Below are positions 43,429 through 52,832 of a stretch of DNA of 64,000 nucleotides, piece by piece. A model generated the notes under the pieces. It made no database searches and was not told where the DNA came from. It saw only the letters and a program-made list of their open reading frames with translations. This DNA is from CBDCWT01 sp965223305 (GTDB taxonomy: Bacteria > Planctomycetota > Planctomycetia > Pirellulales > Pirellulaceae): positions 310,001-374,000 of the forward strand of contig CBDCWT010000084.1 of NCBI GenBank assembly GCA_965223305.1, read 5' to 3'. Position 1 is the stretch's first letter. Every line of letters begins with the position of its first letter. The position numbers and the translations under genes were made by a program.

Positions 43429-46359
43429 TCAACCCTCATCCGGCCGTAGAAATGCCAGCAAGTCGGCCAATTCCTGCGCTGTTAGCTCCTGTGCCAGCAA
43501 CTCCGGCATCAGCGACTTGCGCTGCGGCGCCTGGAATTGGATCTCATCAAGCGGGATCTGGATCTGTTTGTTTTGAGCGTCCTTGAGGATCAACTGCTTA
43601 TCGTCTTTGCTGACCAACAGGCCCACGTGGACTTTGCCGTCAGCAGTCTCGACCAACAGAGCTAGATAGTCTGGTTCGATGTTCTGTGAGGGATTGAGAA
43701 TGCCCTGCAAGAGCTGCTTTCTCGGTTGTTTCTTAGCCAATTCCACCAAGTCCGGTCCCAGCTGCTGGCCCACCTCGCCAATACGATGGCAATTGCGGCA
43801 CTGAACGCCACTGCCTTGTTCGAACAACTCCTTGCCGCGTTGCGGATCGCCCGCCAGCGCTAGAATTTCGCCCGGGTCAATGTTGGCCCCTAGCCGCTTC
43901 TTTCGTGCGTCGTGAGGTACGTACGTTTCAAACAGATCGCGAACCTGGATATCTGTGTGTGCTGTTCCTGCCGAGACAACTCGCTGGGCCAGCTCCTCAG
44001 GTAGCGCGTTGTCACTTAGCGCGGCGATTAGCATCAACGCTCCACTCGTTGTCTCCAGCAGCTCGCTAACCACAGGTGACGAGGTTTTTTCATTGCCCGC
44101 CGCGTTGAGCAACTCGCTGAGCTGCTCCCGTTGTGTTGCGGTGTCACCGTGAGACTCATCGCCGACTTTCGCGATCCAATCGTGGATCAGCTGCAGGCCT
44201 GCGTCGTCAACCACCGACGAGCCGATATACGGCATCCTTCCGCGTCCCAGCTTCGCCATCCGATAATAGAGCACGCTGCGGTAGGGATCACCCTGTGCCA
44301 GCACCTCAGCGCGGTGAATTCCGAAAGCGCCTTGGGTGGGACGGGCGTCGAGCAGGTGGGTCTTGGCCAGCGGCAAGCTGTAGGGCAGCTCGATGTGAGC
44401 GGTTCCGCCTCCACCCCGGCGATGACAGTGCGCACAGTTAACGTGCAGGTACGCCCGCGCGCGTTCTTCAAGGTCCTCAGCAGGATTCGCAGGGTCCGCG
44501 ATCCGGCTGAACGGACTACGCTGTTGCTTTTGAAACACGCCGATGTGCTTGAGCGTGCGGAGCTGGTTGTCAACCACTCCGCTGTAGTCGAAGTCGCGGT
44601 TGAGTTGTGGTGGGGTAAACCCGTAGATCGACCCACCCCGGGTTGTATGGCAGAGCAGGCATTGCGTGCGGCTGGCAAAACTCCATGTCTGCTCGCGCAG
44701 CCCGTCCGGTTCAGCTGGGTCGTGAATCGAGATCACCGTCGAGCTGGCAACGTCCTCGGCAAGCAACGCATCGTCCTGCTCCGAATTCCAATGGTAGCTG
44801 TAAGCGTGCCATTGATCTCCATCGAAGTGCAGCAGCTGTGTCTCGAGTCGGCGGCGGCTGGACGGATCGCCTGGTACCGTCAACATGGAAATCGTCTTCA
44901 TCAGGACCGCATCGGCCGGGTATTTCCAGTGTCCCTCGATGAAGCCGATCTGAGCGTTGGTTTGGCCGTAGATTTCCAGTGACGACGTCCCAGGCAACGC
45001 GATGAACCGCTCGGCCTCGGCCCCGTCCATCCACGGCGCGGCATTGATCGCATAGGGAATCACACCGTCAGCGACTTCATGGGTCTCGACCGACCGGAAA
45101 AGACCGGTCTCGCTAAGCCTCCGAGGAAACGCTGCATTGGCCTCGCTCTCCGAGTTCCGCACCAAGCGGTGGATGGTACCGTCGTAGCCGACGAGGTAGA
45201 GTTCCTGTTGTTGGTCAACGCCGAAACATATGATCTGCAAATTGGTGTCGAGCAACTCCTGCGGTTCTGAGGCCGAGTCGCCATTGTGCCTGACTGCCCA
45301 AACCTTACCGGTCACATAGTCACCGTAGATGTATGCCCCGGCGAGCTCGTTGAGCCGTTCACCGCGATAGACGAAACCACCGGTCACACTGCGAGCTTCG
45401 GTATGGGGATGTTGCACGGTGGGCGGCACAATGGGAGTCGGTCCACGCGTTCGTTCACGATGCACCGGCTGCGGCCCCTCAACCAAACTCCAGCCGTAGT
45501 TCTCTCCTCGCTGGACTCGGTATACCAGTTCCCAAAGCTCCCACCCCACATCACCAACCCACAAGTCGCCCGTCACCGAGTCGAAGCTCATCCGCCACGG
45601 ATTCCGCAATCCGTAGGCCCAGATTTCGCCCCGCGCCCCTTCTAAGTCGACGAACGGGTTGCTGGCAGGAATCGTGTAGGGCCGCGACCCTTCGGCGTGA
45701 TCGACGTCAATCCGCAGGATTGACGACAGCAGGTTGGAGACATCCTGTCCGGATTTCAACGGGTCGGGCGGAAACGCCGGTCCACCGTCACCCGTCGAAA
45801 CATACAGATAACCGTCCGGACCGAACTTAAGACATCCTCCGTTGTGTCCCCCGGATAGCCAGGTCAGCAACAGCCGCTCCGAGTCAGCGTCGATCTGTGG
45901 TGGGTCAGAAGTGTTGACCAAGAAACGCGAGAGACGCGTCCCGTCGTCAATCTGGTCGCCCGTTGTGTAGCAAATGTAGCAGTAGGGTGTGTTGGGAAAA
46001 TCCGGATGAAAAGCGAGGCCGAAAACACGATCCGCTCGCTGAGGCGCAGCACCCAGGTCGAGCATCACATCTTTGCGTGGAAAGTCCTGGTCGTTCCTGA
46101 ACGAGAAGATCTTACCTTTCAGCTCGACGACGAACAGTCGGTCGCTGCGCGGTGCGTCGGTCAACGTGACGGGGTTGGTAAACGAGAGGTTGGAAAAGAC
46201 ACGTTCCGTTCGGTACGGCGGTGGAGGTTCGGGAGAACCTGTAATCCGCGACGTCGTCCAAGGCACACGTCGGTCGATTCCATAGGGTCGGTCGTCCGCC
46301 CGCAAGATCGATGACAGGCTGGCCATCGTCACCAACAGTAACAACACTCTACAGTTCAT
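43429..46359 (-). CDS. Glucose/sorbosone dehydrogenase-like protein fused to cytochrome c domains
   Basis: 976 residues; ATG at 46359 with AGGA 8 bases before. A signal peptide (MNCRVLLLLVTMASLSSILRA) is followed by a six-bladed PQQ-type GSDH propeller (about 45-400: VFGLAFHPDFPNTPYCYICYTT, GGHNGGCLKFGPDGYLYVSTGDGG, RNPWRMSFDSVTGDLWVGDVG). The C-terminal half carries three CxxCH heme sites: CLLCH at 567, CAHCH at 642, CRNCH at 854, the last in the TIGR02603-like domain (CRNCHRIGEVGQQLGPDLVEL). The protein probably oxidises a sugar in the periplasm and hands electrons to its own hemes. It shares a strand with the SMP-30 lactonase gene 40 bp upstream, which fits opening of a lactone product (inference). 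Confidence 0.88.
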   Translation of the reverse strand: MNCRVLLLLVTMASLSSILRADDRPYGIDRRVPWTTSRITGSPEPPPPYRTERVFSNLSFTNPVTLTDAPRSDRLFVVELKGKIFSFRNDQDFPRKDVMLDLGAAPQRADRVFGLAFHPDFPNTPYCYICYTTGDQIDDGTRLSRFLVNTSDPPQIDADSERLLLTWLSGGHNGGCLKFGPDGYLYVSTGDGGPAFPPDPLKSGQDVSNLLSSILRIDVDHAEGSRPYTIPASNPFVDLEGARGEIWAYGLRNPWRMSFDSVTGDLWVGDVGWELWELVYRVQRGENYGWSLVEGPQPVHRERTRGPTPIVPPTVQHPHTEARSVTGGFVYRGERLNELAGAYIYGDYVTGKVWAVRHNGDSASEPQELLDTNLQIICFGVDQQQELYLVGYDGTIHRLVRNSESEANAAFPRRLSETGLFRSVETHEVADGVIPYAINAAPWMDGAEAERFIALPGTSSLEIYGQTNAQIGFIEGHWKYPADAVLMKTISMLTVPGDPSSRRRLETQLLHFDGDQWHAYSYHWNSEQDDALLAEDVASSTVISIHDPAEPDGLREQTWSFASRTQCLLCHTTRGGSIYGFTPPQLNRDFDYSGVVDNQLRTLKHIGVFQKQQRSPFSRIADPANPAEDLEERARAYLHVNCAHCHRRGGGGTAHIELPYSLPLAKTHLLDARPTQGAFGIHRAEVLAQGDPYRSVLYYRMAKLGRGRMPYIGSSVVDDAGLQLIHDWIAKVGDESHGDTATQREQLSELLNAAGNEKTSSPVVSELLETTSGALMLIAALSDNALPEELAQRVVSAGTAHTDIQVRDLFETYVPHDARKKRLGANIDPGEILALAGDPQRGKELFEQGSGVQCRNCHRIGEVGQQLGPDLVELAKKQPRKQLLQGILNPSQNIEPDYLALLVETADGKVHVGLLVSKDDKQLILKDAQNKQIQIPLDEIQFQAPQRKSLMPELLAQELTAQELADLLAFLRPDEG

Positions 46360-46399
46360 TATTTCGTCCTACATGGGTTGCAAGGCGTGCGGCTAGCCA

Positions 46400-47293
46400 T
46401 CACCCGGCGAAAGCAAACGGCTCGACACCTTGAATACCAACGTCGGCGACAAACAACCCGCCCGCATGCGGTTGATCGGCCAGCCGCTCACCTTCGATGC
46501 CTCGGCGCGCAGTTGTGATGAACAGACGGTCGAGGTTCGTTCCTCCGAAGGCACACGCCGAGACTTGTTCGCTCGGCACCGGGATCTTACCTCGCAGCTC
46601 TCCCTTGCGCGGATCGAAGCAGATCACGCCCCAGCCACCCCACAAGGCGACCCACAACCGATCGTCGCTGTCGATTGCCATGCCGTCCGGATAGCCCATC
46701 CCGTCGGGAAGCTCGAGGGCAACTCGGCGGTTGTCAATGCGACCGGTCTCATCGTCATAGTCGAAGGCGTCGATTCTTCGCGTCGGGCTGTCGATGTAAT
46801 ACATCGTCCGGCGATCGGAGGTCCAGACAATCCCATTCGAGACACCGATCCCCGCTACGTGCTTGGTCACACTGTGGTCGGCGTGGAGGCAATACAAAGA
46901 GCCTTTCGTCATATCGTGCTCGGCAATCTCCATCGTGCCTGCCCAGAATCGGCCGCGCGGATCACACTTGCCGTCGTTGAAACGGTTTTCGCTGCGATCG
47001 GCCTCCGGGTCGACCATGGGCTGTTGGTTACCAGATTCCGGATCGACTGCGATAAAGCCGTGCTCGGCGGCCACCATCAGGCCGCCGCTTTGCCGCGGCA
47101 CCACTGCGCCGACTCGTTGTCCGAGGTCAGTCGTCGTGTTCGAGCCATTCGTAGTGTCGTAACGATGTAGTGCGCCTCGTTCGACATCAATCCACCACAA
47201 CACGTTGCTACGTGAATCCCAAATCGGTCCCTCACCAACAACCGCCCGCGCATCGACAAGAAGTTCCACGGGTTGAACCGAGAGGTCATGCAT
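46400..47293 (-). CDS. SMP-30/gluconolactonase family protein
   Basis: 297 residues, no signal peptide. The metal-binding residues of SMP-30 lactonases are present: GEGPIWD (Glu in the first blade), ENRFNDGKCDPRGRFWAGTM (Asn), GVSNGIVWTSDRRTMYYIDS and MGYPDGMAIDSDDRLWVA (Asp). These enzymes hydrolyse sugar lactones with a divalent metal. It lies between the secreted protein gene (45 bp) and the sugar dehydrogenase-cytochrome gene (40 bp) on the same strand, so a shared sugar-oxidation operon is likely. Being cytoplasmic, it may act on imported lactone. Confidence 0.92.
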   Translation of the reverse strand: MHDLSVQPVELLVDARAVVGEGPIWDSRSNVLWWIDVERGALHRYDTTNGSNTTTDLGQRVGAVVPRQSGGLMVAAEHGFIAVDPESGNQQPMVDPEADRSENRFNDGKCDPRGRFWAGTMEIAEHDMTKGSLYCLHADHSVTKHVAGIGVSNGIVWTSDRRTMYYIDSPTRRIDAFDYDDETGRIDNRRVALELPDGMGYPDGMAIDSDDRLWVALWGGWGVICFDPRKGELRGKIPVPSEQVSACAFGGTNLDRLFITTARRGIEGERLADQPHAGGLFVADVGIQGVEPFAFAG

Positions 47294-47338
47294 CGTAGTG
47301 GGTACCTATGAACCTTAGCAGTGAAATGGGGGCGTTGT

Positions 47339-48337
47339 TCAGCGGTCGCCGCCTGAGAGTACGAGCCGGTGAGGTCGACTGCGCTGCTCGATCTGTTCCG
47401 GCGACTCGAAGGGTGTGTACATCGCGCGCATCACCATCTGGTAGCGCTGGCCCACCTGGTAGTCCTCGATCAGGAATTGGAAGTCCCAGGCAGGATTGCC
47501 TCGCCCCCCGCCGGACGGCGACTGAGAGAAGCGGACCTGGTCATGAGGCCGAAACATCTGGACCAACGCCATCCCATGGCTGACGCCGAAGTACCAGTTT
47601 TCAGAGTAGCGGTAGTTCGAGCGGTTGAAAACAAGCGTCAATGGAAAGTCGTCGGCGTGAGCCAACTGCCGGTTGTCAGTAGTCGCGAGATGTGTGGACA
47701 ACACCCCGTGCTCGGGAGTTACACCTCGAACCCAGTCCGTACCTTCCGAACCGCGAGTGCCCTTGAAGTGGATGTCCAGAGAGGCTGGCTGATGAATATA
47801 GCTGGCCCAAAACAGTCCAATGTAATTGTGGTGGAACGCCCGCCGCCGTGGAATGCACTCGATCGTCAATTCGACTGTCCCGTCCTCTAGCAATTGGTAC
47901 CGCTGACAACTCTCCAAGCCGAAATGCGGGCTGGGGGCCTGATACAACTCGACGGTGTGTTCATCGATGACACGCAGTTCCATCGGCGCATGGCGCGGTT
48001 CAAACAGCACACTGCGCTCTTGCACAGTGCCATCATGGATGTGTTCGAAGTTCAGCCCTGCGTAGGCGGGTACGAACAGATTGTCGGTCCGCCGCCGGTG
48101 AGTCAGAGAGGCCAGCCCACTGTAACCTGCCCGGTGTCCCGGCAGGATCTCGTCGTCGACAGCACGATTGTCCACCACCACGGCTGTAACATCGCCGCGC
48201 CGCAGCACAACGTAAGGTTTCTCGGCGACATGAAACGCGACGGTTGAATTCTCCAAAGTCGTAGCAGGCATTTGACCGGCAGCGGGAATTGTCACCGCGG
48301 CGATCGCCGAAATGAAGAGGCACCGCATCGGTGTCAT
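47339..48337 (-). CDS. Secreted protein of unknown family, paralogue of the gene at 38836
   Basis: 332 residues, ATG at 48337 with AGGAA 7 bases upstream. Signal peptide MTPMRCLFISAIAAVTIPAAGQ. Conserved blocks shared with the other copy are AGLNFEHIHDG, FEPRHAPMEL, VELTIECIPRR, NWYFGVSHGMALVQMF and NPAWDFQFLIEDY. The many aromatic residues and alternating pattern suggest a beta-sandwich, perhaps carbohydrate-related given the downstream SMP-30 and sugar dehydrogenase genes; this is inference only. Confidence 0.75.
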   Translation of the reverse strand: MTPMRCLFISAIAAVTIPAAGQMPATTLENSTVAFHVAEKPYVVLRRGDVTAVVVDNRAVDDEILPGHRAGYSGLASLTHRRRTDNLFVPAYAGLNFEHIHDGTVQERSVLFEPRHAPMELRVIDEHTVELYQAPSPHFGLESCQRYQLLEDGTVELTIECIPRRRAFHHNYIGLFWASYIHQPASLDIHFKGTRGSEGTDWVRGVTPEHGVLSTHLATTDNRQLAHADDFPLTLVFNRSNYRYSENWYFGVSHGMALVQMFRPHDQVRFSQSPSGGGRGNPAWDFQFLIEDYQVGQRYQMVMRAMYTPFESPEQIEQRSRPHRLVLSGGDR

Positions 48338-49523
48338 AGTTCGTTCCTTGCATACTGAAGTAGGGACACTCCATGTCCGGTTCTGTGAGGCTTACCCACA
48401 GGATTTCCTTCACCCCTGGCCTCTTCGGCAGAGCGGGAGAGGGAAAATATCGTGCCGCTGCGCGACGTGCCTTTGCAGTTCTCCGACCAAACCTAGGATA
48501 TCACCCGCTCGGCCGCTATGCGAGCACGGACGATTCACACTCACTGCAACATCCGTTTAAGGCGCTCGGGAGGGCGAGGCTCCTGCCGAGCCGTTGTCCT
48601 GCGTATCGTTTTCGTGTTTACTCTGCTTCTGGCGGACGGCACACGGAGTGTGCCTGCTACAGTTACGGTGGGAACCGTGGGCTAACGCCGGCTAACGCCC
48701 AGCGGCTGATCTTGTATCGCGGGCCATCCTGTTGATCCTGTAAATCCTGTCGAAAAAAAGAGGACAGGATCGACAAGATGAACAAGGATTAAGGAAGTCT
48801 ATGGCGGAATTCCCGTCACACTCACTGCAACATCCGTTTAAGACGCTCGGGAGGGCGAGGCTCCTGCCGAGCCGTTGTCCTGCGTATCGTTTTCGTGTTT
48901 ATTCTGCTTCTGGCGGACGGCACACGGAGTGTGCCTGCTACAGTTACGGTGGGAACCGTGGGCTAACGCCCGGCGGCTGATCTTGTATCGCGGGCCATCC
49001 TGTTGATCCTGTCGAAAAAAGAGGACAGGATCGACAAGATGAACAGGATTAAGGAAGTCTATGGCAGAATGCCCGTCACACTCACTGCAACATCCGTTTA
49101 AGACGCTCGGGAGGGCGAGGCTCCTGCCGAGCCGTTGTCCTGCGTATCGTTTTCGTGTTTACTCTGCTTCTGGCGGACGGCACACGGAGTGTGCCTGCTA
49201 CAGTTACGGTGGGAACCGTGGGCTAACGCCCAGCGGCTGATTTTGTATCGCGGGCCATCCTGTTGATCCTGTAAATCCTGTCGAAAAAAAGAGGACAGGA
49301 TCGACAAGATGAACAGGATTAAGGAAGTCTATTGCGGAATGCCCGTCACACTCACTGCAACATCCGTTTAAGACGCTCGGGAGGGCGAGGCTCCTGCCGA
49401 GCCGTTGTCCTGCGTATCGTTTTCGTGTTTATTCTGCTTCTGGCGGACGGCACACGGAGTGTGCCTGCTACAGTTACAGCGGCTGATTGCCGAATCATGG
49501 TCACCGGGCATCCTGCGGCAGCA
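48338..49523. repeat. Tandem composite repeat array, four units of 260-281 bp
   Basis: The landmark TCACTGCAACATCCGTTTAA starts at 48541, 48822, 49082 and 49352. Each unit contains the GGGAGGGCGAGGCTCCTGCC element, a GGCACACGGAGTGTGCC hairpin and, except in the last truncated unit, GTGGGCTAACGCC and an ATCCTGTTGATCCTGT / GAGGACAGGATCGACAAGAT inverted repeat around an A-rich loop. Unit 1 carries an extra CCGGCTAACGCC duplication. Another copy of the start lies at 53091. No gene is supported. Confidence 0.85.
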
Positions 49524-50231
49524 TTAACTGGAGGCAAACTCTTTTATCTCCGGGAGCAGTTCCTGAATTGCGGCCACCAGATCGCCAAACAGCTCACTAG
49601 CGCCAGCCACGCTTGACTCGCGACCCAGGTCTTCGAGCTGCGCTGCGTGCGCCACAGCTTGGGTTTCGCCAAAGTAACGAAGGCAACCCTTCAGCCCATG
49701 CGCGTGCACTTGCAGGTTCTCAGCATCGCCGCTTTCGATGGACTGTTCAATCTGTTCCAGTAGGCGTTGATGCTCGTCCAGAAAAATCTCGGACAACTCG
49801 ACGAGCAGTTGGCGTCGTCCCTCGACGAGCTCCAAGGCCGTGGTCCAGTCGATCCGATTCTGCAGGGGTTCAGATGCACGCACATGTTGAGCGACAGCGG
49901 TCGACAAACTGGCCGGGTGCAACGGCCGGGCCAGGTATCCGTCAACGCCCGTCGTCCGGTCGCGCGGCGGCCCGTCGCTAGCAGTCAGCACCAAGATGGG
50001 AACGTGCCCGCCCGCCGCTGCCTCCCGACTGCGCATCGCGCTCGCCGTCGCCGATCCGTCCATACCCGGGAGCTGTGCATCGAGCAGTACGAGATCAAAC
50101 TGTGAGTTGTGGAAGTGCTCGATCGCCTCCTGCCCGCTGGACACGGAGACAACCGTGAACCCTTGCTTTTCGAGCAACGCTGCTGCCAATCGTCGGTTGA
50201 AGGGGCTGCCCTCGGCGAGTAGAGCTTGCAA
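49524..50231 (-). CDS. Receiver-HPt two-domain signalling protein
   Basis: I choose TTG at 50231 because GGAGG lies 9 bases upstream and the receiver domain starts there; the frame is open further upstream through repeat sequence. About 235 residues. Receiver domain (1-120): phospho-acceptor D51 in LVLLDAQLPGMDG is kept, but the acidic pair is reduced (LLAEGSPFNRR) and the usual Lys is replaced (LARPLHP). HPt domain (about 135-225): VHAHGLKGCLRYFG with H178 as likely phospho-histidine. It could be a phosphorelay intermediate detached from a hybrid kinase. No kinase is adjacent. Confidence 0.82.
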   Translation of the reverse strand: MQALLAEGSPFNRRLAAALLEKQGFTVVSVSSGQEAIEHFHNSQFDLVLLDAQLPGMDGSATASAMRSREAAAGGHVPILVLTASDGPPRDRTTGVDGYLARPLHPASLSTAVAQHVRASEPLQNRIDWTTALELVEGRRQLLVELSEIFLDEHQRLLEQIEQSIESGDAENLQVHAHGLKGCLRYFGETQAVAHAAQLEDLGRESSVAGASELFGDLVAAIQELLPEIKEFASS

Positions 50232-50462
50232 TGACTGGTTCCTCCGGCTGGAGAGAGCGCTTTGCGTCGGGATTGTACCGTGCGCCCGGGTCTGAGGCAA
50301 TTTTCTTGGTCCCTTAAAAAAGGTTGGCGGCGCACTCCGTGTGTTGGAAACCGTCCGGCTGATCTTCAAGTGGCCGCCGGCCCACTTTGGTGCCTGCGAA
50401 CTTCTAACCGTCGTGCAGCTTTTACGCTTCATGATTAAACAAGCCAGCGGACATCCACCCAC

Positions 50463-50839
50463 CCTCCCGCTCGGAGGCTGTGCAGCTTCTGCATTTCATG
50501 AAATCCACCAAACTCTGGCGAGTTCGGCTACGCTGCAAATCAGCCGCTGGGCGTTAGCCCACGGTTCCCCAGCGAAACCGACGCGTGGCGTCCGGGGGCG
50601 GCTCCCCCTCTCCGGCCCTTCGGGCCGACTCTCCCCAAAGGGGAGAGTGAAGAAATCCTTAACGGCGTTGCGTGAGGGGGGCGCCGGCGAGCTCTCCGCA
50701 CGCCAAAGTTTGTATAATTGGCGAGAGTGGGTCGGTCGGCCCAGAGTTCGGTGAAGGGCTTCGTACGAGAGGTCTTTCAGTTTGTCGTGGCAAGCACGGG
50801 CGTCGCCATGAAGCGGCCGTTAAAGAGGGCAGCAGGGAT
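50463..50839. other. Intergenic region with composite repeats and a TATAAT box
   Basis: It holds one reverse copy of the GTAGCCGAACTCGCCAGAGT motif (about 50513-50532), a reverse GTGGGCTAACGCCC unit (50542-50565), GGCCCTTCGGGCC and CTCTCCCCAAAGGGGAGAG stems (50615-50648), and TATAAT at 50713-50718 in the context GTATAATTGG, about 120 bp before the regulator start. No -35 match was found. Confidence 0.5.
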
Positions 50840-51454
50840 ATGACGCTACGGCTACTCCTTGCAGACAATCACGAAGTGGTCCGGGCCGGGCTGCGGACTT
50901 GGTTCCAGGCCACAGAGATCGAAATTGTAGGCGAGGCAGCCTCTCGCAGCGAAGCGGTCCGTTTATCTCTGACTCGTCGCTGGGAGGTGGCGCTGGTCGA
51001 TGTCGATATGCCCGACGGTGACGGCTTGGTGATCGCAGAACGCCTCCGGCAAATCCAACCGGACTCTCCGGTTGTGTTTTACGCCGATCGCGACACGTCG
51101 CGACTGGCTATACGGTCCTCGGCCTTGGGAATCGCAGCAACAGTACTCAAGAGCTCACCTCGAGAGACCTTGTTGACAGCACTGCGGGCGGCGGCCACCT
51201 TCAAACCAAGTCGCCCGCGCAAGTTGAATTTGAAACCTGTCCGCGGCAGTCTGCAATTCGAACTGCTCCTGACTGAACGTGAAAACGAAGTTCTCGAGCA
51301 GTTGGCGCTCGGAGCCACCAATAGGGAGATTGCGGACACCTTGGGAATCAGCTATGAGACCGTCAAAGAACACGTTCAGCACATCTTGCAGAAGCTAGGA
51401 GTTGTTGACCGAACGCAAGCCGCCGTGTGGGCTGTGCGCCAGAGTCTGATCTAG
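50840..51454 (+). CDS. NarL/FixJ-type response regulator
   Basis: 204 residues from the ATG at 50840 (AGAGGG upstream). Receiver domain with MTLRLLLADNHEVVRAGL, phospho-acceptor D54 in ALVDVDMPDGDG, and the Lys in TVLKSSPRETLL. The C-terminal LuxR-type HTH is complete: LTERENEVLEQLALGATNREIADTLGISYETVKEHVQHILQKLGVVDRTQAAVWAV. It should bind DNA as a phosphorylation-controlled dimer. No histidine kinase is adjacent; the divergent REC-HPt gene could pass phosphate to it (inference). It lies 13 bp before the enolase-superfamily gene. Confidence 0.95.
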   Translation: MTLRLLLADNHEVVRAGLRTWFQATEIEIVGEAASRSEAVRLSLTRRWEVALVDVDMPDGDGLVIAERLRQIQPDSPVVFYADRDTSRLAIRSSALGIAATVLKSSPRETLLTALRAAATFKPSRPRKLNLKPVRGSLQFELLLTERENEVLEQLALGATNREIADTLGISYETVKEHVQHILQKLGVVDRTQAAVWAVRQSLI

Positions 51455-51467
51455 TTACAAAGACAAC

Positions 51468-52832
51468 ATGCCGCGCTCAACAGACATCACTCTGCGAGAG
51501 GTGCGAACCTCTCGGCAGCAGATCGGTTACCGTGCCCCAATCAAATTCGGTGGCAGGGTTGTTGTCGATGTTGTCTTGTTCAATGTCAGCGTTGATGTCG
51601 AAACGCAGGACGGACGCCGGGGGACCGGCTTTGGTTCGATGCCGATGGGCAACGTGTGGGCGTGGCCGAGCCAGACGGTCGACGCCGACCAGACGCTCAG
51701 GGCAATGATCGAGTTGGCCGAAAGACTGGCGACAGGAGCGGGTCAAGCTCGTTGCGTCGGCCATCCACTCGAGATCACAACACAGCTGTCACATGACTAT
51801 GCCTCGGCGGTGGAAGCAGTCGTGCGGCAGCTGGAACTTGCCGAGTCGATGCCGCGCCTGGCTCAGCTAGTCGCCGTCAGTCCGCTCGAGGCAGCCATTT
51901 ACGATGCCTACGGCAGAGCCCTCGGTGCCAACGTCTACAGTTTGCTTGGTGAGGAGTATGTATCCGGTGATTTGAGCGGCTACTTGACCGGCGAGTTCAG
52001 TGGCGAGTATTTGGACAGGTACACGTCCCGCCAGCCTAAAGCTGCCATGCCGCTCTACCACCTCGTGGGGGCATTGGATCCGCTGTCGGTGGACGACATC
52101 GAATCGCCGATCGACGACGGCCTGCCGGAGACGCTTGCGCAGTGGGTGAAAGCGGACGGCTTGACGCATCTTAAGATCAAGCTCGCCGGTGACGACATGA
52201 GGTGGGATGTCGAGCGAGTCGTGGCTGTGGAACGGGTCACCGCCGGCGCTCAGGCGGAGCGTGGTTGCGACACCTGGTACTACTCGCTCGACTTCAACGA
52301 GAAGTGTGCCGACGTGCAGTACGTTCTCGACTTCCTGGGCCAGGTTGAAGAACGATCACCGCAAGCGCTGCGGCGCGTCCAGTACATCGAACAGCCGACG
52401 CATCGGGATCTGCGGTCGAACCCGGAAAACCGCATGCACGAGGCCGCAAGAATCAAACCCGTGGTCATTGACGAGTCGCTTGTCGATTTCGAGAGCCTGT
52501 TGCTGGCGCGGGAACAAGGCTATTCCGGGGTCGCCTTGAAAGCGTGCAAGGGTCACAGCGAAGCTTTGCTGATGGGCGCCGCTGCACAAAAATACGACCT
52601 GTTTCTGTGCGTGCAGGATTTGACCTGCATCGGCGCCTCGTTTCTGCATTCCGCGAGTCTAGCGGCGCGAATACCGACGGTGGCGGCGATCGAAGGCAAC
52701 GGCCGCCAATACTGCCCGGCGGGAAACAGCGGCTGGGACCAGAAGTTCCCTGGTATGTTTGATATCTCTAACGGCGCCGTACAAACCGCCGAGCTGGACG
52801 GCGTCGGCTTGGGCGGCTGGTCCGCAGATTGA
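51468..52832 (+). CDS. Enolase-superfamily enzyme (mandelate racemase/muconate cycloisomerase-like)
   Basis: 454 residues. The catalytic frame of the superfamily is present: LKIKLAG (K236, K238), metal ligands D275 (SLDFNEK), E308 (YIEQPT) and D335/E336 (VIDESL), and the lysine in GVALKACKGH. These enzymes abstract a proton alpha to a carboxylate with Mg2+. The N-terminal capping domain is longer than usual (TFGSMPMGNVWAWP; LLGEEYVSGDLSGYL), and the end has ASFLHSASLAARIPTVAAIEGNGRQYCP. The substrate cannot be predicted by eye. It is probably cotranscribed with the response regulator. Confidence 0.9.
   Translation: MPRSTDITLREVRTSRQQIGYRAPIKFGGRVVVDVVLFNVSVDVETQDGRRGTGFGSMPMGNVWAWPSQTVDADQTLRAMIELAERLATGAGQARCVGHPLEITTQLSHDYASAVEAVVRQLELAESMPRLAQLVAVSPLEAAIYDAYGRALGANVYSLLGEEYVSGDLSGYLTGEFSGEYLDRYTSRQPKAAMPLYHLVGALDPLSVDDIESPIDDGLPETLAQWVKADGLTHLKIKLAGDDMRWDVERVVAVERVTAGAQAERGCDTWYYSLDFNEKCADVQYVLDFLGQVEERSPQALRRVQYIEQPTHRDLRSNPENRMHEAARIKPVVIDESLVDFESLLLAREQGYSGVALKACKGHSEALLMGAAAQKYDLFLCVQDLTCIGASFLHSASLAARIPTVAAIEGNGRQYCPAGNSGWDQKFPGMFDISNGAVQTAELDGVGLGGWSAD

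Noticed and set aside
47339..48337. Assignment as a PmoA-like or glycoside hydrolase protein
   Set aside because: Aromatic-rich beta pattern and neighbours are suggestive, but no signature motif of those families could be pointed to.
48538..49475. Possible CRISPR or integron cassette array
   Set aside because: Units are 260-281 bp and consist of repeated palindromes with no open reading frames or integrase.
50713..50718. Firm promoter call for the NarL-type regulator
   Set aside because: TATAAT is perfect, but no -35 hexamer lies at the usual distance; it is noted only within the intergenic entry.
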